Shown here piece after piece: positions 16,263 through 24,046 of a stretch of 48,194 nt of DNA. The notes beneath the pieces are model-generated. The model had not been told where the DNA came from. It saw only the letters and a program-made list of their open reading frames with translations, and did no database searches. The stretch is from Rhodanobacter fulvus Jip2 (GTDB taxonomy: Bacteria > Pseudomonadota > Gammaproteobacteria > Xanthomonadales > Rhodanobacteraceae): contig NZ_AJXU01000017.1 in the NCBI RefSeq assembly GCF_000264315.1, forward strand, positions 1-48,194, written 5' to 3'. The position numbers and the translations under genes are program-made. Position 1 is the first letter of the stretch. Each line of letters starts with the position of its first letter.

Positions 16263-19200
16263 TCAGCGATCGCTGGTTGGCGGTACGGGTGGCACCGGAT
16301 CCGGCGTACCGAACGGCACTGACCGATGGCGCACATTCCATCCGCGCACCTCGACGTTCGCCGCGCCATCCAGCGCGCTGGCGGTATCGCCCGCGATGGT
16401 GATTTCGCGCGTTTCGCCGGGCGCGAGATTGAGGTAGTTGCCGCTGTAGTAAGCCGGCAGGACGCGCCGCCCCTGCGCATCGACCACGGTCAGCTTGGTG
16501 CTGAGCGCGGCATGCGTGGAGGGGTTGCGCAGGGAAACGCGGATGCCGCCGTTGGCGCCGCGCCGTGCACGCACGTCCAGGCTCACCTCGGGCAGATCAC
16601 CAAGTTTTCGCAGGTCGGTCGGCTCGTGCGCCACCCAGTAGAAATTGCGCGACACCAGGTTGCCGGCCGCGTCGCGCAGTTGCAGCTGCACGAACACCAG
16701 GCCGTGCTCGCTCGACAAGCGACCTATGTCGGCCTTCCCCATTGTCACCGGCGTCACTGCGACGGCCGGCACATCCAGCGTGGCAGTGTCCGTGGCCAAA
16801 TCGCGCCGGGCGTTGCCATCGGGCGCGAAGACGTGCGCGGACACGGTCAAACCATGCAGCGGCGCGGCGGTGTTGTTGACCACCACGATGCGGTGGTCGG
16901 GCAGGTTCATCTGCACGTGCACCGGCTCGGACGCTTCCTTGACGCCGTAGTAGGACGCCTGGGTGTCGTAGTCGCTGCTGTAGATCTGCCAGGTGGTGCT
17001 GGGCCAGGCCGGGTGGCTCATCCACAACAACCGGCCGCTGTTCTGCGTCCACAGGCCTGCGTTCAGGCCCTCGAAGATCGCCCGGTAGCTGACGTAGTTC
17101 ATCATCTGCGCCTTGCGCTCGAAGTCCGCCAGGCTGGTGGCCTCGCCAAACTCGGTGCGCATGGCGGCCATGAAGCTGCCCACGTCGCCGTTACCGGATT
17201 GATGCCAGTCGTGATACGCCCAGCTGTCGCTGATCGGCCAGCGATCGGCCGCGGGCATCATCGCCTCGAACGACTCCAGCGTGGGGAACGACGGCGTGCC
17301 CACCTCGACCGCAAAGCCCTTGGCCAGCGTGGTGAAGTACGCCGCCGGCGGCTGGTAGCTGTACGGGCCGCTGTTCCACAGATTGATGCGATTGGAGCTG
17401 GGCATGTACAGCCGGGTGCCGTCGAGGTCCGCGATCAACTTGTCCAGCCGCTGATTCAGCAACGGCTGCGGCACACCCTCGTTGCGGCCAAACCACAGCG
17501 CGACGCTGGGGTGGTTGCGGTAGCGCTTGATGGTGTCGGCGGCGTTGCGCAGGAACAGCGCATCGTCCTGCGGCTCCAGGTTGTAATCCTGGGTGGATTG
17601 CCAGAAATCGTTGAACACCAGCAGGCCGTACTTGTCGGCCAGCTCGTAGAACACCGGCTCGGTGCTCTGCCCCACCCAGTTGCGCACCACGTTGATGTGG
17701 GCGTCGCGTTGCAGCTTGAAGTACGGCTCCAACCGTTCGCGCGAGATGCGCTTGAGGAAATCGTCGGTGCCCCAGCTGCCGCCTTTCACCGCGATGCGCA
17801 CGCCGTTGACGCGGAGAATCAGGTACGGCGCCAGCCGCTTGTCGGTCAGCTCGGTCACCGCCGGCGAATGTTCCGCCGCCGGCAACAGGGAATAGGCCCA
17901 CGCGTCCGGTGTCTCGCGGATGCCCTTGTGGGTGACGTCGACCAGGCGTTCGCCCGGAGCGCTCGTCATGTCCGGCGTCACCAGCACCCGACGCAAACTG
18001 CCTTGCCGGTCGAACAGCGAAAGCTCGTAGCTGATCTGGCGGATGCCGAACTGGAACTGCGATTGATCGGACGTCTTTCCGTCCGTCGCGAAACTGACCT
18101 TCATGTCGTACAGGTACGGCTCACCGTAGCCGTTCGGCCACCACAGATGCGGGTGCTGCACCCGCAGCGCCGGGAACTCGGCGGGGCGCAGTTTTACCGT
18201 CGTGCCGCCGGGCGCCACGGTCACCGCCTTGTCCACGCTGACGTCGCCGAAGGCGATCCGCAGTTGCCCCTGGATGGGCGTGACGCCGGCATTTTCCAGC
18301 GGCACGTCGACGTCGATTTCCGCCTGGTGATGGTCCGCATCCGGCAGGCGGGTTACGACGTGGGTATCGCCTATCCGCACCGGGCCGGCTGCGCTCAGCA
18401 CCACTTTCTGCCACAGGCCGGTATCGCGATCGCGGATCGCCGGGATCCAGTCCCAACCTTCGTTGGCGATGAAGGTGGGGCCATCCAGCGCCTCCATGCC
18501 GCCGTTGGGGCCGGCGCCGGCGCTGATTGATTGTTCGTGCGCCACGCCGGGATTCGGCGGCGGCGACACACGCACCGCGATCGCATTGTCCTGACCGGGC
18601 TTCAGCAAGCCCGTGACATCGAACTGCCCGCGGATGAAGGCGCCCACGACCTGCCCCGCGCGCTGCCCGTTGACCCACACTTCGGCGGCGTAATTGATGC
18701 CGTCGAACGTCAGTCGCAACGGCTGGCCGGCAAGCCCGGCCGGCAAGGCGAACGTGGTGCGATACCACCAGTCGTGCTGATGCAGCGACTCGGGGATGGC
18801 CATGTTGTTGAGGCCGTACGCCGGGTCGGGATAGACGCCGCGGTCGATCAGGGTAGTCAGTACGGTGCCCGGCACCGTCGCCTTCATCCACGGCTTGCCG
18901 CCCGCGTAACCCGGCAGCGAAATGGCGGTGCCTTTTGCGCCGTCGAGTTCCGTGGCGGAAGCGAGCTGCCAGCGTCCCAGCTCCCACTGCCGCGCGCCGT
19001 CGGGCTTCAGGGCCATGCGATCGCCCGGCGCTTTTTCGGAAGGCGCGGAAAACGGCGCGCGACTTACCGGCAAGGTCGCCGGCGGCTGCGGCTCGACCTG
19101 CCCGGCCATCTGTTTGACCTGCACCGGCCAGTGCGGCGAGGCGTCGGCGAACCGGGTCAGCTGCGGATCGGGCGGCCGCTTGGCCATGGCCGCCAGCTGG

Positions 19201-19769
19201 CGGCTGTCGAGAGCGCCATCCTGCACGGTGAAACCGGCCACCTTGCCACCGAAGTGGTCCGCATCGGGCCATGGCGCGACGGGCGCGATGACCATCTTCG
19301 CGGCAACCGCGACCTGCGGTGCCGTCGCGGACGCCACCCGTTTGCCATCCAGGTACAACGAGAAACCGTCGGCGTTGGAGACGGCCGCGATGAAATGCCA
19401 GTGCCCCGCACTCAAGGCAGCCGGCGATGACACGGTCGACGCGTTTCCCCACCAGAATCCCAGCCGACCGTGATCGATCAGGAAGTAGCGCGCCGCCCCG
19501 GCGGGATCGCCGAAACCGGCCAGCAATACTTTTTCTTGCGACACCTGCGCCGGATACACCCAGGAATGGGCGCTCCAGTCGGCCTTCGCGTCGAGCACCG
19601 TGGCGTGATCGGGCATCGGCGCATCGAGCCCGACGCCACCTTGCAGGACCTGCGCATTCCAGGGGCCGTGGACGGCAGCGGAAACCACCGGCACGACCAT
19701 CCACAAGACGGCGGCCATGACGATGGCGCGTGCAACGCGAAATGCGTTCCCGGTCTCTCTGTTCAGCAT
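16263..19769 (-). CDS. Secreted GH2 glycosidase with N-terminal LamG-like domain (beta-mannosidase / exo-beta-glucosaminidase type)
   Basis: 1168 residues: signal peptide (cleavage near VSA31), a concanavalin/LamG-like domain (about 55-200, HWHFIAAVSNADGFSLYLDG), then a GH2 sugar-binding domain (about 260-460), an immunoglobulin-like domain and a TIM barrel. The acid/base Glu is seen in GRNEG (Glu764). The likely nucleophile is Glu822 in AVEVGTPSFPTLESF, which resembles the nucleophile region of exo-beta-D-glucosaminidases. HINVVRNWVGQSTEPVFYELADKYGLLVFNDFW fits the beta-mannosidase/endo-beta-mannosidase branch of GH2. With GH92 and a TBDR alongside, a beta-mannoside or N-glycan core is the likeliest substrate. 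Exact specificity is uncertain. Confidence 0.88.
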   Translation of the reverse strand: MLNRETGNAFRVARAIVMAAVLWMVVPVVSAAVHGPWNAQVLQGGVGLDAPMPDHATVLDAKADWSAHSWVYPAQVSQEKVLLAGFGDPAGAARYFLIDHGRLGFWWGNASTVSSPAALSAGHWHFIAAVSNADGFSLYLDGKRVASATAPQVAVAAKMVIAPVAPWPDADHFGGKVAGFTVQDGALDSRQLAAMAKRPPDPQLTRFADASPHWPVQVKQMAGQVEPQPPATLPVSRAPFSAPSEKAPGDRMALKPDGARQWELGRWQLASATELDGAKGTAISLPGYAGGKPWMKATVPGTVLTTLIDRGVYPDPAYGLNNMAIPESLHQHDWWYRTTFALPAGLAGQPLRLTFDGINYAAEVWVNGQRAGQVVGAFIRGQFDVTGLLKPGQDNAIAVRVSPPPNPGVAHEQSISAGAGPNGGMEALDGPTFIANEGWDWIPAIRDRDTGLWQKVVLSAAGPVRIGDTHVVTRLPDADHHQAEIDVDVPLENAGVTPIQGQLRIAFGDVSVDKAVTVAPGGTTVKLRPAEFPALRVQHPHLWWPNGYGEPYLYDMKVSFATDGKTSDQSQFQFGIRQISYELSLFDRQGSLRRVLVTPDMTSAPGERLVDVTHKGIRETPDAWAYSLLPAAEHSPAVTELTDKRLAPYLILRVNGVRIAVKGGSWGTDDFLKRISRERLEPYFKLQRDAHINVVRNWVGQSTEPVFYELADKYGLLVFNDFWQSTQDYNLEPQDDALFLRNAADTIKRYRNHPSVALWFGRNEGVPQPLLNQRLDKLIADLDGTRLYMPSSNRINLWNSGPYSYQPPAAYFTTLAKGFAVEVGTPSFPTLESFEAMMPAADRWPISDSWAYHDWHQSGNGDVGSFMAAMRTEFGEATSLADFERKAQMMNYVSYRAIFEGLNAGLWTQNSGRLLWMSHPAWPSTTWQIYSSDYDTQASYYGVKEASEPVHVQMNLPDHRIVVVNNTAAPLHGLTVSAHVFAPDGNARRDLATDTATLDVPAVAVTPVTMGKADIGRLSSEHGLVFVQLQLRDAAGNLVSRNFYWVAHEPTDLRKLGDLPEVSLDVRARRGANGGIRVSLRNPSTHAALSTKLTVVDAQGRRVLPAYYSGNYLNLAPGETREITIAGDTASALDGAANVEVRGWNVRHRSVPFGTPDPVPPVPPTSDR

Positions 19770-19911
19770 TCCAGATCCTCCCCGGATCCTCGGCGTGTTG
19801 ACGAGCTGCGTGACGCATTCGGCTGACGCTTCCCCATCGACCTCACGCGTTCCGCGGAAGGGAACGCGATGGAAGCGGCTCCTACATTCGAGTCACGAAT
19901 CGCGGGAGCTT

Positions 19912-19923
19912 GGTAACGTTACC
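19912..19923 (-). promoter_or_regulatory. Perfect palindromic LacI-type operator, GH2 promoter
   Basis: GGTAACGTTACC, a perfect 12-bp palindrome that fully overlaps the -10 hexamer of the promoter at 19916-19944. This geometry implies repression by steric block. It lies 143 bp before the GH2 start. Confidence 0.7.
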
Positions 19924-19944
19924 CGCCCGATATAGTGAAGTCAA
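19916..19944 (-). promoter_or_regulatory. Predicted sigma70 promoter for the GH2/TBDR/GH92 cluster
   Basis: On the minus strand: -35 TTGACT (19939-19944), a spacer of exactly 17 bp, and -10 TAACGT (19916-19921). It is one of the best promoter matches in the window. Confidence 0.6.
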
Positions 19945-20275
19945 CTCGCTGAAGCGCAGTGGTCGGGAAGTCGGAAATCAGGCGGTTCCGCCACGGCTGA
20001 CGGCGAGGAAAATCAGCGGGGCACGCCGCCTTGACGATTCAGACGGCCAAATCCTTAACGGGCACTCCTGGAGAGCAGGACGCCAGTCCGTTTTGTCGGG
20101 ATTCGGGCAAGAACGCCCTCTTCCGCCCCGCGGGCACCTTGCCCCCAAACGGGGAGGAAGCTGGCACGCGCGGAACCGTTGGGAATCCTGGCGAGCCGTC
20201 ATCCCGCGGGCCGCTTCCAGCAACGAAGCGGGTCAGGCGGGAATCACGACCAGAGCCACATCGCGCGGCCTTGCC

Positions 20276-21898
20276 TCAGAGCGCGCCGGGCTGGCTGGCA
20301 TAGAACTGCTGCAGGAATGCCTGTCGCGCCGCACCGTTGTCCGCGGCGCTGTGCGGGTGCGCATCGATGGTCTGGCGCAGCAGCCCGCCGGCGGAATCGG
20401 CGACGGCCGGCCACGTCGGCCGACCTTCGCCGTTCGGGTTGCCGTGCTTGATGAACTGCGCGAAGTAGCCTTGCAGCATGCGCGACGTCTCGCGGTCATC
20501 CGTCGTCCACGCATAGACGGGATTGCCGTCGAGGTTGCCCAGCGCGTACTCGATCTCGGCGCTGTGCACCGCACCGGCATCGGCGGTTTCGCCCGCCGCG
20601 GGATGCCGCTTGGCCGGTCGCGGCTGGTCGTAGTAATAGAAATACACCGGTGCATTGCCGGTGTGGCGGGCCAGTTCCATCCAGCGCCAGGTGCTGTGCG
20701 CGATGAACATGTCGCCCGCCAGCGCGGTGCCCGAGCGCTTCACTGCCTCCTCGTCATTGCCCGGATACAGCGCCAGCGCACGCGGTGCCTGCGCGCCGAA
20801 CAGGCGCTCGAGCGCGGCGCGGTAGTTGGCGGGCGCGGGGGCCTTTCCATCGAGCAGGCCGACATACGAACCTTCCTGCGAATTGCTGCCCAGCAGCAGC
20901 GGCACGGCGGCCTGTGCGCCGCGCGCGAAGGTGGCCGCTGGCGACTCGGTGAGGAAATAGCCGTCCACATCGGGTGCGAACCGGGGCGTGGACTTGTCCG
21001 CCGTGGCCTGCAGCAAGGCATCGGCGGGCATGGCGCGCAACGCCGCCAGCGAATCGGCGCCCACCTGCGCCATGAACTTCTCGCCGCGCTGTTGCGCCAC
21101 GGCCAGCGACAGCGGCGCCAGCGGTGCGACCAGCGCGCCACTCTCGCCGATGGCACCGGCGATCACCTCCCTGGACAAGGGCGAGGCCATCAACGCGCTC
21201 ACCGACATGGAGCCGGCCGACTCGCCACCGATGGTGATCTTCGCGGGATCGCCGCCGAAGCGGGCGATGTTCTGCCGCACCCAGTGCAGCGCCGCGTTCT
21301 GATCCAGCAAGCCGTAGTTGCCGGCCGCGTGCTGCGGCGATTCGGCGGCGAGCGCAGGCAAGGCCAGGAAGCCGAACACGCCCAACCGGTAGTTCACCGT
21401 CACCGTGACGATGCCCTGCGCGGCCATGCTGGCACCGTCGTAGCGCGGCTCCGACGCATCGCCCGCCACGTAGCCGCCGCCGTAGAAATACACCAGCACC
21501 GGCAGCTTGTTCCCGGTCGCTTGCGCCGGCGCCCACACGTTGAGGTAAAGGCAATCCTCGCTGACGCCGTCGCTGCGAAACACCATGTCGCTGAAGATGG
21601 GACGCTGCATGCAGCGCGGCCCGAAGCGCTGCGCCTTGCGCACGCCCGACCACGGCGCCACCGGCTGCGGCGGCTTCCAGCGCAACGCGCCCACCGGCGG
21701 CGCGGCGTAGGGAATGCCGTGGAACTCGTGCAGGGCGACGTCGCCCTCGGTGCTGCTGTTGCCGGCAATAGTGCCCGCCGTCAACGACACGGTGGGTGCC
21801 GTCGCGCCGGCGGGGAGCGCCGTGCAGGCCAGCATCATCATCGCCACGGCAGCGGCGCCACGGTGCAGCGGGTGGCGCCATACGGGAGAGAGTTTCAT
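20276..21898 (-). CDS. Secreted type-B carboxylesterase
   Basis: 540 residues with a signal peptide (hydrophobic AAAVAMMMLACTALPAGA). Alpha/beta hydrolase of the carboxylesterase/cholinesterase family. Seen: HGIPYAAPPVGALRW (60-74), EDCLYLNVWAP (114-124), an oxyanion region YFYGGGY (137-143), nucleophile GESAG (Ser227), acid Glu342 in SNSQEGSYVG, and His445 in AVHSAEIEYALGNL. It hydrolyses carboxylic esters in the periplasm or outside the cell. Beside the glycosidases it may remove acyl groups from glycans, but this is inference. The frame is open to 22027; the signal peptide fixes the start. An operator-like site lies at 21952-21964. Confidence 0.9.
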   Translation of the reverse strand: MKLSPVWRHPLHRGAAAVAMMMLACTALPAGATAPTVSLTAGTIAGNSSTEGDVALHEFHGIPYAAPPVGALRWKPPQPVAPWSGVRKAQRFGPRCMQRPIFSDMVFRSDGVSEDCLYLNVWAPAQATGNKLPVLVYFYGGGYVAGDASEPRYDGASMAAQGIVTVTVNYRLGVFGFLALPALAAESPQHAAGNYGLLDQNAALHWVRQNIARFGGDPAKITIGGESAGSMSVSALMASPLSREVIAGAIGESGALVAPLAPLSLAVAQQRGEKFMAQVGADSLAALRAMPADALLQATADKSTPRFAPDVDGYFLTESPAATFARGAQAAVPLLLGSNSQEGSYVGLLDGKAPAPANYRAALERLFGAQAPRALALYPGNDEEAVKRSGTALAGDMFIAHSTWRWMELARHTGNAPVYFYYYDQPRPAKRHPAAGETADAGAVHSAEIEYALGNLDGNPVYAWTTDDRETSRMLQGYFAQFIKHGNPNGEGRPTWPAVADSAGGLLRQTIDAHPHSAADNGAARQAFLQQFYASQPGAL

Positions 21899-21951
21899 CG
21901 GCGGGGATCCTGATGGAGAGTCCCGGCAGCGTAAAACATTCTGGTGTGGAC

Positions 21952-21964
21952 GGTAGCGTTTTCC
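21952..21964 (-). promoter_or_regulatory. Imperfect operator-like site upstream of the esterase gene
   Basis: GGTAGCGTTTTCC on the plus strand (GGAAAACGCTACC on the coding strand), 54 bp before the start. It shares GGTAGCGTT and the terminal CC with the receptor and GH2 operators but has an extra base and lower symmetry. Confidence 0.35.
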
Positions 21965-21986
21965 ATGGAAATGCGCGGCGAACGCC

Positions 21987-22066
21987 ACTACGGGAGGGAC
22001 GTCAGCGCCGGTGTTTACGATCTTCATCGCGGCGTGAAAGGCATCGCGACTGAAGTCGCTCCCACA
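21987..22066. repeat. REP doublet with one degenerate arm
   Basis: The right unit, 22043-22066, is identical over 24 bp (26 with flanking GG) to the right unit inside hrpA (1160-1185). The left unit, about 21987-22010 (TACGGGAGGGACGTCAGCG), is a decayed copy of the head-and-hairpin unit. It ends three bases past the PLD gene stop, a typical intergenic location. Confidence 0.75.
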
Positions 22067-22069
22067 GGC

Positions 22070-23386
22070 CTACAGTTGCTCGGCGGCTTGCGACGACAGC
22101 CAGTCGAACACGCGCTGGCGCCAGGGCCGTTCACGCCATTGCGCCAGCGTCAGCTCGTGCGAACGCGCGATGTCCTGGTCGATCACCTCGGTCATGTGCG
22201 CGGCGAAGGCGTGGTCGTAGATGTTGATGTTGGATTCGTCGTTGAGCTGGAACGAGCGGTTGTCGAAATTGGCCGAGCCGCCGATGGTGAGGTAGCCGTC
22301 CACGATCATCAGCTTGTTGTGGAACAAGGCGGGCTGGTAACGGTAGATGCGCGCGCCGGCCTGCAGCATCGCGCCCCATTGCGCCTGCGAGGCGTTGCGC
22401 ACGATCGTGCTGTCCACATGCGGGCCGGGCACCACCAGCCGCACGCGCACGCCACGCTTCAGCGCATCGCGCAGTGCGGTGAGGGTAAGTTCGTCGGGCA
22501 CGAAATAGGCCGCCTCCAGATCGATGCGGCGGCGGGCACCGTTGATCGCCATCAGGTACATCAGCTGCATGTTCTCGCTGCCGCCCTCGGGCGAACTGGC
22601 GAACGCCTGCACCGCCAGGTCGCCCCGCGCCGGTGTCTCGGGGTAGTAGTCCGGACCCAGCAAGGCTTCACCGGTGGTGGCCAGCCAGTTGTCCCCGAAG
22701 ATGGCCTGCATCTGCGCCGCGGCCGGCCCATCCACTCGGAACTGCATGTCGCGCCAGCGATCCGGTTGCAGGCCGTTGCCCTCCCACGCATCGGCGATGC
22801 CCACGCCGCCGTTGAACGCCACTTCGCCATCCACGATCAGCAGCTTGCGGTGGGTGCGGTTGTTGATGCGGTCGAGCGAGTACCAATGCAGCGGATGGAA
22901 ATACTCGAAGCGCACGCCACCGTCGCGCAGTGCATCGATGGCGTCCTGTTTCATGCGGGTGGAGCCGAGCCAGTCGGCCAGCACATGCACTTTCACGCCG
23001 GCCCGCGCGCGTTCGGTCAAGGCCGCGATGAACTGTTTCGAGACCTCGCCCGACCAGTAGATATAGGTTTCCATGTTGATGCTGTGGCGGGCACTACGGA
23101 TCGCCGCCAGCATCGCGGGAAAGATTTCCTCGCCGTTCTGGAAATCCGCCACCGCGTTGCCCTCGCTGACGCTTGGCCCCAGCAGCGTGCCGAGCTCGCG
23201 CCGGAACTGCGCGCTTTCCACCGCACTTACATGGCCCAGCCGCTGCTCCAGCTGGTTTTCCTGCGGCCAGACGTTGAGCAGGATGATGCCGGTCAGCGCC
23301 GCCCCCAGCGCGCCGATCAGTATCCAGAGAAGATGTCGTCGCCACCGAACCGCCACGGTCATCGTGCTCTTCCCCGGTGTCTTCAT
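22070..23386 (-). CDS. Phospholipase D-like cardiolipin synthase
   Basis: 438 residues. One N-terminal transmembrane helix (about 19-38) anchors two PLD domains. Both HKD motifs are complete: H179-K181-D186 in THRKLLIVDGEVAFNGG and H356-K358-D363 in FHNKLMIVDGYLTIGGSANFDNRS. The family condenses two phosphatidylglycerols, or PG with PE, into cardiolipin at the inner membrane. A single N-terminal helix and ETYIYW after it fit ClsB/ClsC-type relatives rather than ClsA. It is separate from the esterase gene (171 bp) and may be monocistronic. PLD fold certain, exact lipid product inferred. Confidence 0.88.
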   Translation of the reverse strand: MKTPGKSTMTVAVRWRRHLLWILIGALGAALTGIILLNVWPQENQLEQRLGHVSAVESAQFRRELGTLLGPSVSEGNAVADFQNGEEIFPAMLAAIRSARHSINMETYIYWSGEVSKQFIAALTERARAGVKVHVLADWLGSTRMKQDAIDALRDGGVRFEYFHPLHWYSLDRINNRTHRKLLIVDGEVAFNGGVGIADAWEGNGLQPDRWRDMQFRVDGPAAAQMQAIFGDNWLATTGEALLGPDYYPETPARGDLAVQAFASSPEGGSENMQLMYLMAINGARRRIDLEAAYFVPDELTLTALRDALKRGVRVRLVVPGPHVDSTIVRNASQAQWGAMLQAGARIYRYQPALFHNKLMIVDGYLTIGGSANFDNRSFQLNDESNINIYDHAFAAHMTEVIDQDIARSHELTLAQWRERPWRQRVFDWLSSQAAEQL

Positions 23387-23449
23387 CGCTGTGGACGGCT
23401 CGCCATTTCCTGCCCCTCCGCGACGACTGCCGCCGCTGAAGGTGTGGAT

Positions 23450-23659
23450 CTAGCAGGAACCAACCAACTCGTGCGCAAAGGATTGCGCCGCCTCCATGGC
23501 TTCGTCCTCGCTGGCAAAGTGCTCCGCCGGTACCGTGCGCAGCGAGCCGTCGGGGAGCCTCACTGTGGCGCTGAACAACCCGTCGTCCTGCCTGTTCAGA
23601 ATCGCCGCGAAGGATTTGCCGCTGTCCTCGAAGGCACGTTCCTGATGGACCTGGCTCAT
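23450..23659 (-). CDS. Small conserved-looking protein of unknown function
   Basis: 69 residues from ATG 23659 (MSQVHQERAF), with GAGG about eight bases upstream; a TTG at 23674 would add five residues. No signal peptide or membrane segment. The sequence is a compact alpha/beta pattern (SFAAILNRQ, LFSATVRLPDGS, then EDEAMEAAQSFAHELVGSC). It resembles small stress-type proteins of this group, but I do not recognise a named family. It lies 63 bp after the PLD gene stop in transcription-opposed order and is divergent from the small gene at 23838. Confidence 0.6.
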   Translation of the reverse strand: MSQVHQERAFEDSGKSFAAILNRQDDGLFSATVRLPDGSLRTVPAEHFASEDEAMEAAQSFAHELVGSC

Positions 23660-23837
23660 GGGGTGGCCTCGCAATTCGATGGTGAAGGCACATCAATGCC
23701 ACAGGCCCGTGGCAGGCAACGTGAAGAAGAGGCCTGCAAATACCGCGGTTTTTGTTCACGCCGTTGCAGCCGATCCACGACTACCCGTTAACTCGACGCC
23801 CGATACGGTAAACGCCCACCCCACAACGGAGCGTGCC

Positions 23838-23996
23838 ATGTCGAAAGGTGACAAATCCTCCTACACCGACAAGCAGAAGCGGCAGGCTTCGCACATCGAG
23901 AAGAGCGAGAAGAAGGAAGGCAAGTCGGAGAAGACCGCCGAGCGCATCGCCTGGGCAACGGTGAACAAGCAGGACGGCGGCGGCAAGAAATCCTGA
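23838..23996 (+). CDS. Small lysine-rich protein (often labelled plasmid stabilization protein)
   Basis: 52 residues, highly charged (MSKGDKSSYTDKQKRQASHIEKSEKK) and ending AERIAWATVNKQDGGGKKS. The WATVNK-DGGGKKS ending is characteristic of a widespread family in Xanthomonadales and pseudomonads. Its database name, plasmid stabilization, is not supported by function. CGGAG before the ATG at 23838 marks the start; the frame runs upstream to 23658 without a better site. The last codons are part of a 14-bp tandem duplication (23988-24015). Likely cytoplasmic and intrinsically disordered; role unknown. Confidence 0.7.
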   Translation: MSKGDKSSYTDKQKRQASHIEKSEKKEGKSEKTAERIAWATVNKQDGGGKKS

Positions 23997-24015
23997 TCCG
24001 CAAATCCTGATCCGC
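23988..24015. repeat. 14-bp tandem duplication over a stop codon
   Basis: AAATCCTGATCCGC occurs twice back to back (23988-24001 and 24002-24015). The first copy contains the TGA of the small gene. It looks like a slippage duplication. Confidence 0.8.
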
Positions 24016-24046
24016 CGCGCCGCCCTCGCCCCGATGGATCGCCGGC

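Larger units (their letters stand above)
19770..20275. other. 506-bp intergenic region upstream of the GH2 gene
   Basis: No convincing gene. It holds the GH2 promoter with its overlapping operator (19912-19944) and a 7-bp hairpin, CCGCTTC / GAAGCGG, at 20211-20231 downstream of the esterase stop. Short open frames inside lack codon bias and ribosome binding sites. The rest shows no structure I recognise. Confidence 0.6.

Noticed and set aside
20031..20303. 90-codon plus-strand open frame in the GH2/esterase intergenic region
   Set aside because: No ribosome binding site, no codon bias, and it runs into the esterase gene on the other strand.
19910..21913. 667-codon plus-strand open frame antisense to the carboxylesterase
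   Set aside because: Same reasoning: the minus strand holds a complete catalytic triad.
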